NCBI RefSeq assembly: GCF_002878395.1
Contig: NC_061114.1
Span: 149,158,824-149,222,823 of the forward strand
From: Capsicum annuum
Taxonomy: Eukaryota > Streptophyta > Magnoliopsida > Solanales > Solanaceae
DNA length: 64,000 bases
Reading direction: 5' to 3'
Shown in pieces: positions 37,621 through 48,498 of the stretch (the stretch's first letter is position 1; each line of letters begins with the position of its first letter). The translations under genes and the position numbers were made by a program. The notes under the pieces were generated by a model. That model had not been told where the DNA came from. It was given only the letters and a program-made list of their open reading frames with translations, and made no database searches.

Positions 37621-40015
37621 TGTAATGCCTCGAAAATGGGTCCCGAAGCGTCACATGGTTCTTGAGGCTACGAGTAGCCCCAAGCTAACCCTTTGAGCCA
37701 TTTTTATTCTGTTCAGCACGAATCAACGGGGTTTTCATAAATAAACCTCAAATATCAATAGAGTAATCATCATCGAAGAATAAAAGAATTTCAGAAAGAT
37801 AACAAAATACGACTTATTAGTCAACTCCTAACATCTATACTAGTCTGACAAGCCTCTAAGAAAATCAATAAAACCAGCGAGCCATTGAGACATGCCCCAA
37901 CTGAATCATACTCAGTTATCAAATGTAAATAATTTCGTGAAACCAACATTAGACATCACGTCCTCAAAACATGAGGACTCACCATGACAGAGAATATAGA
38001 ACAGCATGCCTGAAGAATCACTGTCGAACCTGGAACTGAGCACCTAAACTTACATTCCGAGAAAATGTAGCCCATATCTGAAGAAGTGGGTCAGTACCAT
38101 GGAAAGGAACCGAGCATATGGGTGTGTATATAGTTTTATAAACATCATCATCATAAATATTTATAAGAAATATGCAGGATGTATGAAAGACTCATATAGC
38201 CCGAAGAAAATCATCATAATCATGAAATGATGAAATAAGTATAGTAACACATGTGAGTCATCATATAATATGTCAATCACTTTCAGTTTAACAAGAATAT
38301 CAATTCTAATAATGTAAATATCATTTAAATCTTTCAAAAGAATAAATTTCACAATTCCACTTTCAAATCACTTCACCGTTCACCATAGACACAAGGAAAC
38401 ACACACACACTAGGAGATCCTATAACTGACATAAACCATGTGAGCCACATGGAATCCAACGTCCAACCGACGTTGGGGAGAGCCATCCTATCCTTGCCAT
38501 CGGAGTAGGACTTCCAATATAAATCCAAAAATACTAGTGATCACTATATAAATCAGCCTCAGGCTCACGTCCTACAGGGGCACGTAGTACTAAGGAAGTA
38601 AGGTTACTTTATACCTCTCACTCTATGCTAAAGAGTACTCCCAGACATAGCTCAGATCATTTCAAAGACAATCTGCAACAAAACAACTTTCATTAATATA
38701 TAAGTATACATCGGGAGACATCATGCTACCAATTTATCATAATCAAACACGTTGGGATTTCTTTCACATTCGAGTTCAAAGCGACTCCATTAAGACCAAA
38801 AGGTCAAATCATTCAACACATGTCAAATATTCAACATCAATGTGCTTATAGCACACATTTTCTCAAAGACATAATTTCAAATGGTGTTCAAAATCCAAAT
38901 ATTAAAATTATGATAAATATTGTTCAAGATTCATGCTTTATATCACCACACATGTAAATCCATCTTTCAAAATCATAGACATCAAAATTTCATAATAATC
39001 ATCATAAAATATGAGTTCATGCTTCAAAATCGTAATAATCAAGTAAAAATCATGTCTTCGTAAAGAAAATTACTTTTGGGCACAAGAACGAAAGAGTGCT
39101 CTTGTTGGAAAAAACCCTACATTCCTTGAAATTGACCTCTTTATTATGGAATCCTGTTCACACAAATAAGGGGTGCTCCTCGAAGGATGATGAGTTTGAT
39201 TATCAAATCAAATTTGAATTTCTACGATGAAATTGGATGATATTTGAAGCTCAAAATAGACCTAGGGTTTAGTTCTCTCAATGTTTTTGATGGAAGAACA
39301 TGAATTTTATGGCTCAATATAGGTATAAATGGACAATTTTAGTCCATGAAGTGAAGGCATAATGACCAAAATGCCCTTAAAAATCAACTAATTCTTGAAT
39401 CTGTCCTTTGCTGGACTGTTTTAATAGTCTGAAGTAGATCAACCATAACGTTTTACTACGATATCCAAATTGGATGAAACTAATTTCATTAGAAAGAGGA
39501 CTATCATATCTTTCTATTGATTTATAGTATCTCACCCAAATCATTTGTATAAGGAGTTATGATCATTTGAAGTTGACCCAAAAATTCACTTTTGATAGGA
39601 TGAAGTAGATCGACCATAACTTTTTTCTTTGATAGACAAATTGGATGAAAGCAATTTCATCTGAAAGAGGACTCGCAGAGCTTTTCGTTGATATAGAGTA
39701 GATCATCCAGATCATTATGTACAAGGAGTTATGATCATTTAAATTTGGAGAAAAAATACGCCAGGCCTCTATACTTTTTCCTGCATGTTTTACTGTTCAC
39801 TACTATTCACGGTTTGATCGGAATGTTCATAACTCATCGCTTGGGTGTCCATTTTGGATGATCCATATATCGTTGAAAATATTATTCAATACTCTATGAA
39901 ATGGTAGGTCATAAGATAAGACATTCCACACGAAAAATTTATAATTCATTTTAGAAGATAGAACCCAACACGTTTATGCATAAAATTTCAACGAAAAATT
40001 TCCTGAGGTATTACA
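37621..40015 (-). repeat. 5' LTR of element H
   Basis: 2,395 bp with terminal TGTAATACCTC...GAGGCATTACA, an 11-base inverted repeat with one mismatch. A candidate promoter element TTTATACCTATATTG lies at about 39315-39329 on the minus strand. A 166-bp tandem pair lies at about 39425-39755. Confidence 0.93.
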
Positions 40016-41090
40016 CTCACACATCACCTCAAATAGAAAAGTACAATCATAAGACACAATAATATGAGTTGAGATTAAGCTCTCCTTAAGGTAATCAAAA
40101 GCCTTGAGACAAGCATTATCAAAAACAAACTTCACCTCCTTCTCTAACAATTTGCACAATGGATTCGCAATATTAGTGAACTCCTTGATGAACATACTAT
40201 AAAAGCCAGCATAATGCAAGAAACTCTGAATACCTTTCATAGAAATTGTTGGAGGCAATTTTTGAATCACCTAAATTTTTGCCCTGTCGACCTCTATCTC
40301 CTTCTTTAAAATTTTATGCCTAAGAACTATCCCCTCTTTAACCATGAAGTGACACTTTCGCCAATTCAGAACCAAGTTGCCTCTTCACATCTATGAATTT
40401 TATCATCCAATTGAGCCAAATTGTCATAAAACAAATCACCCATAATTAAGAAATTATCCATGAAGACCTCAATAGTATCCTCTATAATATCATAAATAAT
40501 AGAAATCAGGCAACGCTGAAAGGTGGAGGGAGCATTAAAAAGACCAAAAAGAATCCTCTTAAAGTCAAACTTACCATATGGAAAAGTTAATGTGTTTTTC
40601 TCTTGGTTCTCAAAATCAATAAAATTTTGGTTATACCATGAATAACCATAAATAAAACAATACCATCCTCTACTACAAGATGGTCTAACATATGATTCAT
40701 GAACGACAATAGGAAAGTAGCATCCAAGTGTTTATCTTACAATAATACATACAAACTCATGATCCTGTGATTGATCTCATGGGAACTAATATGCTCTTCA
40801 TATTTAGGACCACGATTATCCCACTCTTCTTTGGCACACATAAATCAGGCTCATCCACTTGCTGTCGGTAATAGAGTAAACCACACCTGCATCTAAAAAC
40901 TTAATAATCATTTTCTTTACCACCTCTTGAATAGGTAGAATCTCATAACACTGATGCTCAAAACTAGGAACACACTCTAATTCAAGTTGAATCTTATGAG
41001 TGCAAATTCTAGGTGCAGTTCTAGTAATATCTGTATTAGTCAAACAAATAGCCCATTTAAACCTCTGTAATACTAAAATCAAGGCCTAGA
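40016..41090 (-). pseudogene. Tat/Athila-like RT and start of RNase H
   Basis: Minus-strand RT of the outer element. The N-terminal part (open 40816-41082) has YEILPIQEVVKK and LDAGVVYSITDSKW. The palm (about 40630-40440) has FPYGKFDFKRI and the catalytic box as FMDN at 40453-40464 instead of FMDD, so the second catalytic Asp is lost. The connection to RNase H (open 39974-40270) has LHYAGFYSMFIKEFTNIANP and LCKLLEKEVKFVFD. The frame is cut at 40016 by element H; the CTCAC here is the right copy of the target-site duplication. Several stops and frameshifts. Confidence 0.8.
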
Positions 41091-41099
41091 CCTATAAAT

Positions 41100-43885
41100 A
41101 TAATAAATCATCATCATTGATAGTTGGCAAGATATTTCTAGCCCCAAAGAGTGCATACTGTAAATGAGAGGGAAGGATCTTCTATTTTAAGATTGGTGGC
41201 TCCTCAATAGATGGTTGAGCTGTTGGGATTGATCCAATCTTACAATAAAGATCCAACTTCTTTGGCACATAAAAATAAGAACCTCTACAAAAAAATTCAG
41301 TAACCATCTCATTATACTCATCGATACCATCACTATTAAAAATTTTTATCACTACCGCTAGTGCCTCAACACTAATGGGTGCAATTAATGCATATTCATC
41401 TATGATGTATTTCACAAACACTACCGACATATCTCTTAATTGAATTATTAATTAGAACACATTAAAAGTTACTTGTTCATCACTAAGCCTAAATTTCATC
41501 TATCCTATCTTAATGTCAACTAATGCCTTACCCATGGCTAGGAAAGGCCTTCCCAAGATAATAGGGATGTCAAAATCTACATCATAATTGAGAATAACAA
41601 AGTCATCTAGGAATATGGGTAAATATACCTTTACTAACACATCACACAATACACCAACCGACTCTTCATAGTATGATCAACCATCAATATTCTCATAGAG
41701 GTCAGCTTAGGTGACCTCAATCCTAACGGTTTGTATACAAATAGTGACATCAGATTAATATTAGCTCCAAAATAACATAATTGTTATGCAAAATTTTAAG
41801 GACCCAATGGTGTAAAGAATAGTGAATGCTCCAGGATCTTCCTTCTTCTCAACGAATGATTGGGAAACAAAAGCACTGTAGTGGTCCATATTATCAGTAG
41901 GCTCAAAACTCACCATCCATTTCTTAGTCACTAAATATTTCATGAACTTTGCTTAATCAAAAACCTACTCCAAATCTTTTAAAATAGGGATATTCAAATA
42001 TAATTCCTTTAACATCGACACAAATTTGGGATATTGCCTTGCTTTTTCTTTCTTCTTCAACCTTTTAGGAAAAGATGGGAGAGGTCGTGGAATGTGTTTC
42101 AATACAAGTTTGACTTGTTTTCCCTTTCCTTTAGCATTTTTAGTTTATTTCTCTTCGCCCATTGATTTCTATGATATCTCACTATTAATCACAAACTTCT
42201 CAATTTTAGAGTTGGGTGCATTATCAACATCTACAATGTTATTCCTTAACTCATCAATCACATGCATAGGTGGATCAATAGTATCTCTACCACATAGAGT
42301 GGTGATATCTAGGAAGTCATTATCATTCTTCATATTTTGAATGGTATTACGTAGAAGAATGCTTAATTGATGCTAATTATATCTTGCTGACATCTGCCTA
42401 AACTGTTGCTCAGGATGCTTAATTGCAGTAGCATGTGATTCTACTTTTTGGCAGAACCTTGATATATCTTTCTTAATCTCCTTAAGACAACTCTCTTGGC
42501 TCTCTAAACCCTTTGCCATCTTAGCAAGCAATGCTTTCATTCTTGATTCAACATCGCAATTCACAAGTAGAACATAAAGACAATTTTTCTCCTTGTAATC
42601 ATTTTTTCTTCTTAAGTCACCATTATGCCCTTTGATTTTGTCCCTATACCGATCTTCATAGTAGTTCCAAAATTAATTCCCTTTCCTTGAGTTCTAAGTG
42701 TCCTTATTAGACCCTTGACCCTTAGCTCAAACACTCTTTATCTCTCAATCTAAGTATTTTGCTTTCTCCTTAAAGTTAGACTCATCAAGTGTAGAATATT
42801 TACCTTTGTCTCCCACTACATTAACTTTTTCTAGTTTTATAAGTTCAAATTTCTTAGTAACCAACACAATCTCAGTCCTCAATTATGCTACCTATTGAGT
42901 TACTATCTGATCTAGGGCTCTTTGCTTACTAGAACCACGAATGACATAAGTATCAGCCAACCTATCTACCACTCGAGTATGCAACCCTCAGTAGATTTTA
43001 GTGATCATATCTATGATTTCCAAAACCTGCACCCAACAAAGACTTATGAAAACCCCGCATGTGATATTATCAACCACATCCTTGGTATTTTTATTCAAAG
43101 CATTATATAATATTTCGAACAAGTTCCTACCTAAAATTTATGATTGGGAACATTCATTAGCTTCTTCTTGAACCTCAACCATGTCTCGTACATTTCTTCT
43201 AAATATAACTATTTGAAATTATAAGTCTCATCCTTCAAATGCAACATTCTATAATGTAAGGAAAATTGGTCCGTAGATTTTGTTCTCAGCTTATTCCAAG
43301 TGGTAATGGACCTACAAAGTAGCTTTCATAACCATAAGTCACTTTACCTATAATAGAAAATGGCAACAACCTAAGTTGTCGAGCTTCCTGACTCGCCCAT
43401 TGACTGATTGTATAAAGTGAAAATCCCCACAAAGTTCATAATATGCATGTTTGTATCATCAGTACATATACCAACAAGCACATCTTTCAGATTAAACAAC
43501 TGAATCATTAGAAGTGTAATGTTGAATTTCGTTCTTTTGGGAAATTTTAGAGGAATAATATCTCCTTTTATAATTGGTTCGACATACCTAAATTTTCTTC
43601 TAGATTATCATAAACCGAAAAATACAAATAAGCGGGTAGTTGAACTCTATTTCTCCTAAGTTTATCTCTATCAAGTGTTACTGGATAATTTTTGTCCTCC
43701 TATCTAGCCCTTTCTTTAGAATGCCGGGCAAGTTCCAACCTCATATTTTCATTGCCTATTAACTGAGAATTGGTTAACACGATATTTTTTTAATTACAAT
43801 ATGGAGGTGGGGGATTCAATAAATTAAAGTCATCATAAATCCCTTTGTATTGGGCTTAATACTCATACTCTTTTTGCCTCTCCAT
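41100..43885 (-). pseudogene. Tat/Athila-like gag-protease
   Basis: Minus strand, likely start at 43885 (MERQKEYEY). The Gag core has MHIMNFVGIFTLYNQS (about 43450) and EEMYETWLRFKKKL (about 43200-43160). The late-Gag coiled segment (open 42373-42564) is MKALLAKMAKGLESQESCLK-like. The pre-protease linker has PRPLPSFPKRLKKKKK (about 42100-42040). Protease (open 41761-41943 and on to about 41430) has EDPGAFTILYTIGS, GANINLMSL and [17 protein letters not shown], so the usual DxGA site is damaged upstream of GANINL. The linker to RT (open 41182-41430) contains GSYFYVPKKLDLY and PSIEEPPILK. Numerous stops. Confidence 0.75.
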
Positions 43886-44046
43886 CTTAGTATTCTATCA
43901 TAAGGTCCTTTTAAAATTAGGATCAAATGGAATTAGGGGATTTCCTTGACTCCTGGTATAGGTCATACATCAGCATATGCCCTAGAAATAGTACAATCTT
44001 GAAAAACAACAACATCAACAAACTCTATCAATTGATTCGTAACCGT

Positions 44047-44066
44047 ATTGCCTGGCAAAGGTGCCA
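44047..44066 (-). other. Primer binding site, tRNA-Asp type (decayed)
   Basis: The minus strand reads TGGCACCTTTGCCAGGCAAT, compared with the TGGCGCCGTTGCCGGGGAT complement of tRNA-Asp. It marks the inner edge of the LTR to its right. Confidence 0.7.
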
Positions 44067-44950
44067 AAAGATGATGTCACCTAAATTACACCTCCAAGAA
44101 AGGATAAATTGGTCACTTATTGAATATAGAATCCAACAAGGTTGGGGTTGATCTCACGAGGAATAGACTAGAAATTTTTTATGAGTTTACTGATGTAATT
44201 GGAAATTGCACAAAGTAAATATTTTTTTTTTCTAATTATAAAAGTAATAATAACAATACTTGGAAATTAGGGTTGTTATCAATATAAGATTATCACTAGG
44301 GTTGTGGTCCCCCTGACTTTTTAACTCCATAGATTTATAGTGCTTATCAAACAATCTTAGTGAGTTTTATGCAAAATCTAGGAAGTTATGTATCACCTAA
44401 CCACCTCTTGACTTTGCTTTAGGTGAATTTCTTTCATATTCTCTCAATCTCAAAGCATTACATTACTAACCCTTATCTTGTATCTCATTTTGATTATCTC
44501 CTCTCGGTCTCAAGTTAATTAGATGAAGGTTGATAGCTAAAAGTTATAATTGTAATTTCTTTTTCCCAATCTCTACCTCTCTTGAGCAAGTATAAAATAT
44601 AGGTGAGTTCTTAACATTTTCAACTATCAAGAAAGAAATCAAAACTAAAGAAATACCAATACAAGAAAAAAAAACTAATTTAGAATGACTTTGCCCTTCC
44701 CCTACATTGTTAATCCATTAGGTTCCCACAACCCTAGTTATAGGATTAGCTGCTCAGAATGTTAACAACGCACATAGATTCTACAGATGAAAACATAAGA
44801 ATGATGTTATGAATAATAATAATGAAAACCCAAAATCTCAAATTAATTTAAAATCCTAAAAACAAGGAAAAATTATTCCAAGATCAATAATATCTCTCAG
44901 AACTCAAAGCAATGTAAAAAGTATGTAAACTAATAATAAAACATTTAATG

Positions 44951-44960
44951 GGTATTTATA
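44951..44960 (-). promoter_or_regulatory. TATA box in LTR family B
   Basis: TATAAATACC on the minus strand, placed between the palindromic word array (upstream) and the inner half of the LTR. Confidence 0.5.
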
Positions 44961-45039
44961 GTTACACCAGAAAGCCTATCTTGAACAAAGTAGGAAACTT
45001 GAGTTGGCACCAACCTACAATTCTACTTATAGGATTTAG

Positions 45040-45250
45040 TTGTACCTACGGGACATAGGTAGGCTTCGTGGAATACAGAGGATCTTCAGGCTGCAGATCA
45101 CCTACCTACGATGGCTACCTACGATCCATAGGTAGTACCTATTCCCCGTAGGTAGGGGCATGGGAATCAGGATAAAAAATCATCATCCAAAATCTTTACA
45201 TCTCTACCTACGGGCTCATAGGTACTACCAATATCCCATAGGTAGGCTTC
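45040..45250 (-). repeat. TACCTACG / CGTAGGTA word array in LTR B
   Basis: Nine near-copies of an 8-10 base word in both orientations: tacctacggg 45042, cataggtagg 45054, cctacctacg 45101, ctacctacga 45115, cataggtagt 45127, cgtaggtagg 45147, ctacctacgg 45205, cataggtact 45217, cataggtagg 45236. Many adjacent pairs can fold back. Confidence 0.8.
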
Positions 45251-45409
45251 AAGTACTCTTCATCAGTTTTTGCTCATTCTCTACTCCAAACTCTATTTTC
45301 CTGTAAAACCAACAAAAAAGCACATTTCATAAGAAAAATACCTAAATACTTTCATAATTTCCTTGCTTAAAAGTTCCATGAAACCATGGCCAATCATTGC
45401 TTAAGAGGG

Positions 45410-46812
45410 TGCATAATAGATGGAAAATTTGTTACTTATCTACATCTAAATTTTCCATGCTATGATGAAATGATTGTGTATATAAGGGTAAATATTTATT
45501 GAAGTTTATTGTATCCCATAGTTTATTTGTTCGCAGGTAATTGGTTTCAAAGAAGTTGAAGCGATGTTGAAAATAGAAAAAGACTAAAATCAGCAAAACT
45601 AAAAATTAGGACCAGGGATCGACCCTCAGGTACAAAGATTGCAGATAAAGGGTTGTGATCACCATCCAAATTCAAGTTACACCACGGTGATCACGAGATA
45701 ATTACCATGATCGTGGGACTCCCTATCGCGGCTAACATACTGTTATAATGATTGGCCAAAAATTTTCAAGGAAAAAAACAAAATTTCACACTGTTGGATC
45801 CTTAATCTTAAGGGTTCAAACCCATCATCTTTGGGGGGATCTTTTATCCATCTTTACTCATCATCAAGTTATCATTTCTAGGGGGATTGGAACATTTTAT
45901 ACTACTCTTGAGATAAGAAGGCCTTAGAGTAACTCCTATGTGAAGGATTAGCCATTTCTATTGAAGGTTTATTGGAATTTACAGTTAGTATTTAAATTCT
46001 CTCTATATTTTATGTATCAATTTTGTGGAAATTTTGGTATATCTGTACTTTCTATCGTTATGAATTTCTAGTTTTGGTTATGCTTGGATTGGCTGTAATT
46101 TTTGCTTGAGTGTTGTTTATTTATCTACCTAATTAGCTATTTGTTGTGGGTTTTGCTATTACCCTAGGTTTGAATTGAGAATTATATGTGAAATCCCAAA
46201 TTTTCTTGGATCTCATGTCAGCCTTAAAAGAGGTATATGGGTGATGAGTAATAGTGAACTATACCTTGAATTAGCTTTACTCATGGCATTATCTTAGAAA
46301 TAGGGATGTTGTGTGGATTAGCTATGTTTATAAGTATCATCTTAAGGATGCTAGTATAAGGTATTGGATTGATGATTTTGTCACTCTCATGGTGTATTTG
46401 AAAGAATCCATGAGTGAAATTTAGTGTTTTTGCTGAAAGACTAACACTAATACCTTAAATCTAGCCTACCCATGATTCCTAGTAAAATTTGAATAAATTC
46501 TCAATTACCCATTTATAAATTTATACCTAGAATGGCATAACCCTAAGATTTGTTTCTAATTGATTATACCCTAGTTATTCTGAACCTCGAGTTAGTCTTC
46601 TAGAAGCTCTAATAATATGATATTTTTAAAAATATTCAAAACTCCCAAATATTTGTGTGCCCAATTTGAATTTAGCAAGTAACTTTTATTTTAAACTTAA
46701 TCAATCACCATTCACATTATTCCTCATAGATTTGACTCTGACTCAAAATTATGTAATTATATTGACTGCGACCACCTTGCACTTAATTTGATGTGTAAGT
46801 TGAGTGTTATCA
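45410..46812 (+). repeat. 5' LTR of element C
   Basis: About 1,403 bp, aligning with 60122-61556. Shared blocks include gattgtgtatat near the start, ccaaattt...gtcgtag-free AT text, and the final tgcacttaattt...gtgttatca. It includes a CGATC-type word array (45617-45735). Confidence 0.8.
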
Positions 46813-46816
46813 AAAA

Positions 46817-46835
46817 TGGTGTCGTTGCTAGGAAT
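46817..46835 (+). other. Primer binding site of element C
   Basis: TGGTGTCGTTGCTAGGAAT, four bases after the 5' LTR. This is the tRNA-Asp complement TGGCGCCGTTGCCGGGGAT with several changes. Confidence 0.75.
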
Positions 46836-46959
46836 AATTTAACATATTGAGTTGTTTGAAATTGTATCTTACTTTCTTGATTCAAACTTGTGAATATTTG
46901 TTTGTGAGTTTCTTTTGTTTCTTGTGTTAGATATATTTTTGTTTTTATTTCCTTGTTAC

Positions 46960-47647
46960 TATGGAATCTTGGAATGATTTTTAGTTTTGTGGATGAAAAT
47001 CTTATCTTGATGATTAGTATCCAAATTGTGGTGGACCCTACTTTTTTCAAAATTATAAATATGTTCCTCGGAAAGAAGTGTGTACACCATATCGATCCTA
47101 TTGGGCATATGATTGTTATTTATGTGGTGGTCGAGGTGGAGATTGGCGTGATTGTCCAAATGCCCCCTCCCCTAGTTATGCTAATAAAAATGCTAGTTTT
47201 TCTTATGAGATTGATAGGTCTCGTATTGTTATAAAGGAAGAACAATGTGCCAGATACAATAGTATTGAAGTAATTCTTATAACTATCTTGGATCAGGATA
47301 CTACAATGGGGGATAACATGCATCTCTTACATCATTCCATGGGAATATTTGGAAAGGAAAATGAAAAGGTAAAATAAATGGGTAAGGAGGCCGATCCCTC
47401 TAGTACAATGAATATGCCCAATCTTCAAAATAAGGGTTATAAATAAAAGATATCAAACCATGTGGATGATGGTGAGCTTGATGTTGAAGAATTCTTGGTG
47501 ATTTGCCAACCAACCAAGCCAAAAACAATAAAGGACACCAAAATTGAGGAAATGGTACTAGAGTTGAGTGAAAAAGCCAAGAAAATCCTTTATGAAGACT
47601 CTAGTTCATTTTGGGCTGTGAATGCCAAGACGAATGCGAATCTATAA
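46960..47647 (+). pseudogene. Gag-like reading frame of element C
   Basis: Two open stretches in nearby frames. One (47078-47377) begins CTPYRSYWAYDCYLCGGRGG and continues to WRDCPNAPSP, a Cys-rich segment loosely like a zinc knuckle but not a standard CCHC. The other (47462-47647) is acidic (MDDGELDVEEFLVICQP) and helical. I infer Gag from its place after the primer site. Domain identity is uncertain, and no protease is recognised before the post-coding motif at 48055. Confidence 0.4.
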
Positions 47648-48054
47648 TTGGGAAAATGACATTATTCTTATGTCTTTTTGACATTATGCTTGGAGGATGT
47701 GATGAAAGTCGAACCACCTGAGCAAGTGATGAACTTTGGAGATGATGTATGAACCCCTTATATTTTGGAGTTTTTCATTCCAAAAGGGTAAAATAACATC
47801 CCTTACTTGAAGGTGAAGAAGTTCAAAATCTCATGTTTAACTAGTGGTCTATTGATGTTCTCATCAAAACCCAATGAGCCTATTTGGAAGTTTGATGTGA
47901 AGTTGGGTAAAAGGTTCAAGTCTTCAAAGTGGTGATATAAACTATGTATCATTATTCCCTTAACTTTTCCCAAAAGACCTCAAAGATATGTGAATTGAAA
48001 GTTAGTTTGACGTTTCAAATCCTCTAAGTAGAGCCATAAATCGTAAGTCAAAAA

Positions 48055-48104
48055 ATTTCATGCCGCGACTTTAACTAAGGCGCTTAATGAGAGGCAAACC
48101 CTTG
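48055..48104 (+). other. Conserved post-coding hairpin motif, copy 3
   Basis: TTCATGCCGCGAC, then TTTAACTAAGGCGCTTAAT and GAGAGGCAAACCC: the same layout as 1575-1619 and 28385-28436. A T-rich tract ending in AG (48141-48161, TTTGTTTTTATGCTTTGTAG) follows and resembles a 3' splice site. Confidence 0.5.
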
Positions 48105-48498
48105 GTTACACATTTTGTACATTTATCCATAACTGATTCACTTTGTTTTTATGCTTTGTAGGCCTTAGACAGATTGGATGCCCAAAAATTAGGGGAAAAT
48201 TCAGTTAAGAAGTTGGAAGCCATGCAGAAAAAAAGGGGCAAAACAAGGGAAAATGAACCTCAGATACCGCGATCACGATCCAGGGATCGTAATTGTTGTC
48301 ATGCGATTGCATCTCAAAGTATTGTGATTATGGTCACGTGGAAAATTTCATCCTATATTACAGCTTAAGCGAGGCCCTTTTACCTTCTTATGCTTTTATC
48401 ATATGCTGTGAGGGCACCGTAAGCCTTCAAGTTGGGGGTGTGTGCCCACGTTTCATAATTCATACTTGCTTGGTAATATGTGAATCTAGTTCACACCA

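Larger units (their letters stand above)
30143..40015 (-). mobile_element. Complete Tekay/Del chromovirus element H, 9,873 bp
   Basis: Both LTRs (30143-32539, 37621-40015), primer site, gag-pol with chromodomain, polypurine tract and a perfect 5-bp target-site duplication CTCAC are present. It lies on the minus strand inside RNase H of an older element. In the first 180 aligned bases the LTRs differ at 18 positions (my hand count), so it is not recent. The coding region has at least three frameshifts and several stops, so it is not autonomous now. Confidence 0.95.
26482..45409 (-). mobile_element. Tat/Athila-like element, interrupted, with mismatched LTRs
   Basis: Read from right to left: LTR (44072-45409), tRNA-Asp primer site, gag, protease, RT, start of RNase H, insertion H, rest of RNase H, integrase, 3' region, LTR (26482-28135). 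Without H it is about 9.1 kb, and the domain order is complete for this lineage. The two LTRs are not recognisably similar; the left one is family A, like 4188-5782. The body may therefore be a chimera or two elements joined. Confidence 0.65.
44072..45409 (-). repeat. 5' LTR, family B
   Basis: About 1,340 bp between the primer site and element C. A TATA box TATAAATACC lies at 44951-44960 (minus), with an array of TACCTACG/CATAGGTAGG words upstream of it (45040-45250). The outer end is unclear because element C starts there; the minus strand reads TGCACCCTC close to 45413. It does not align with the LTR at the other end of the element. Confidence 0.55.

Noticed and set aside
43927..44151. Plus-strand 74-codon frame at the start of the outer element
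   Set aside because: It overlaps the primer site and LTR edge of a minus-strand element; no features of its own.
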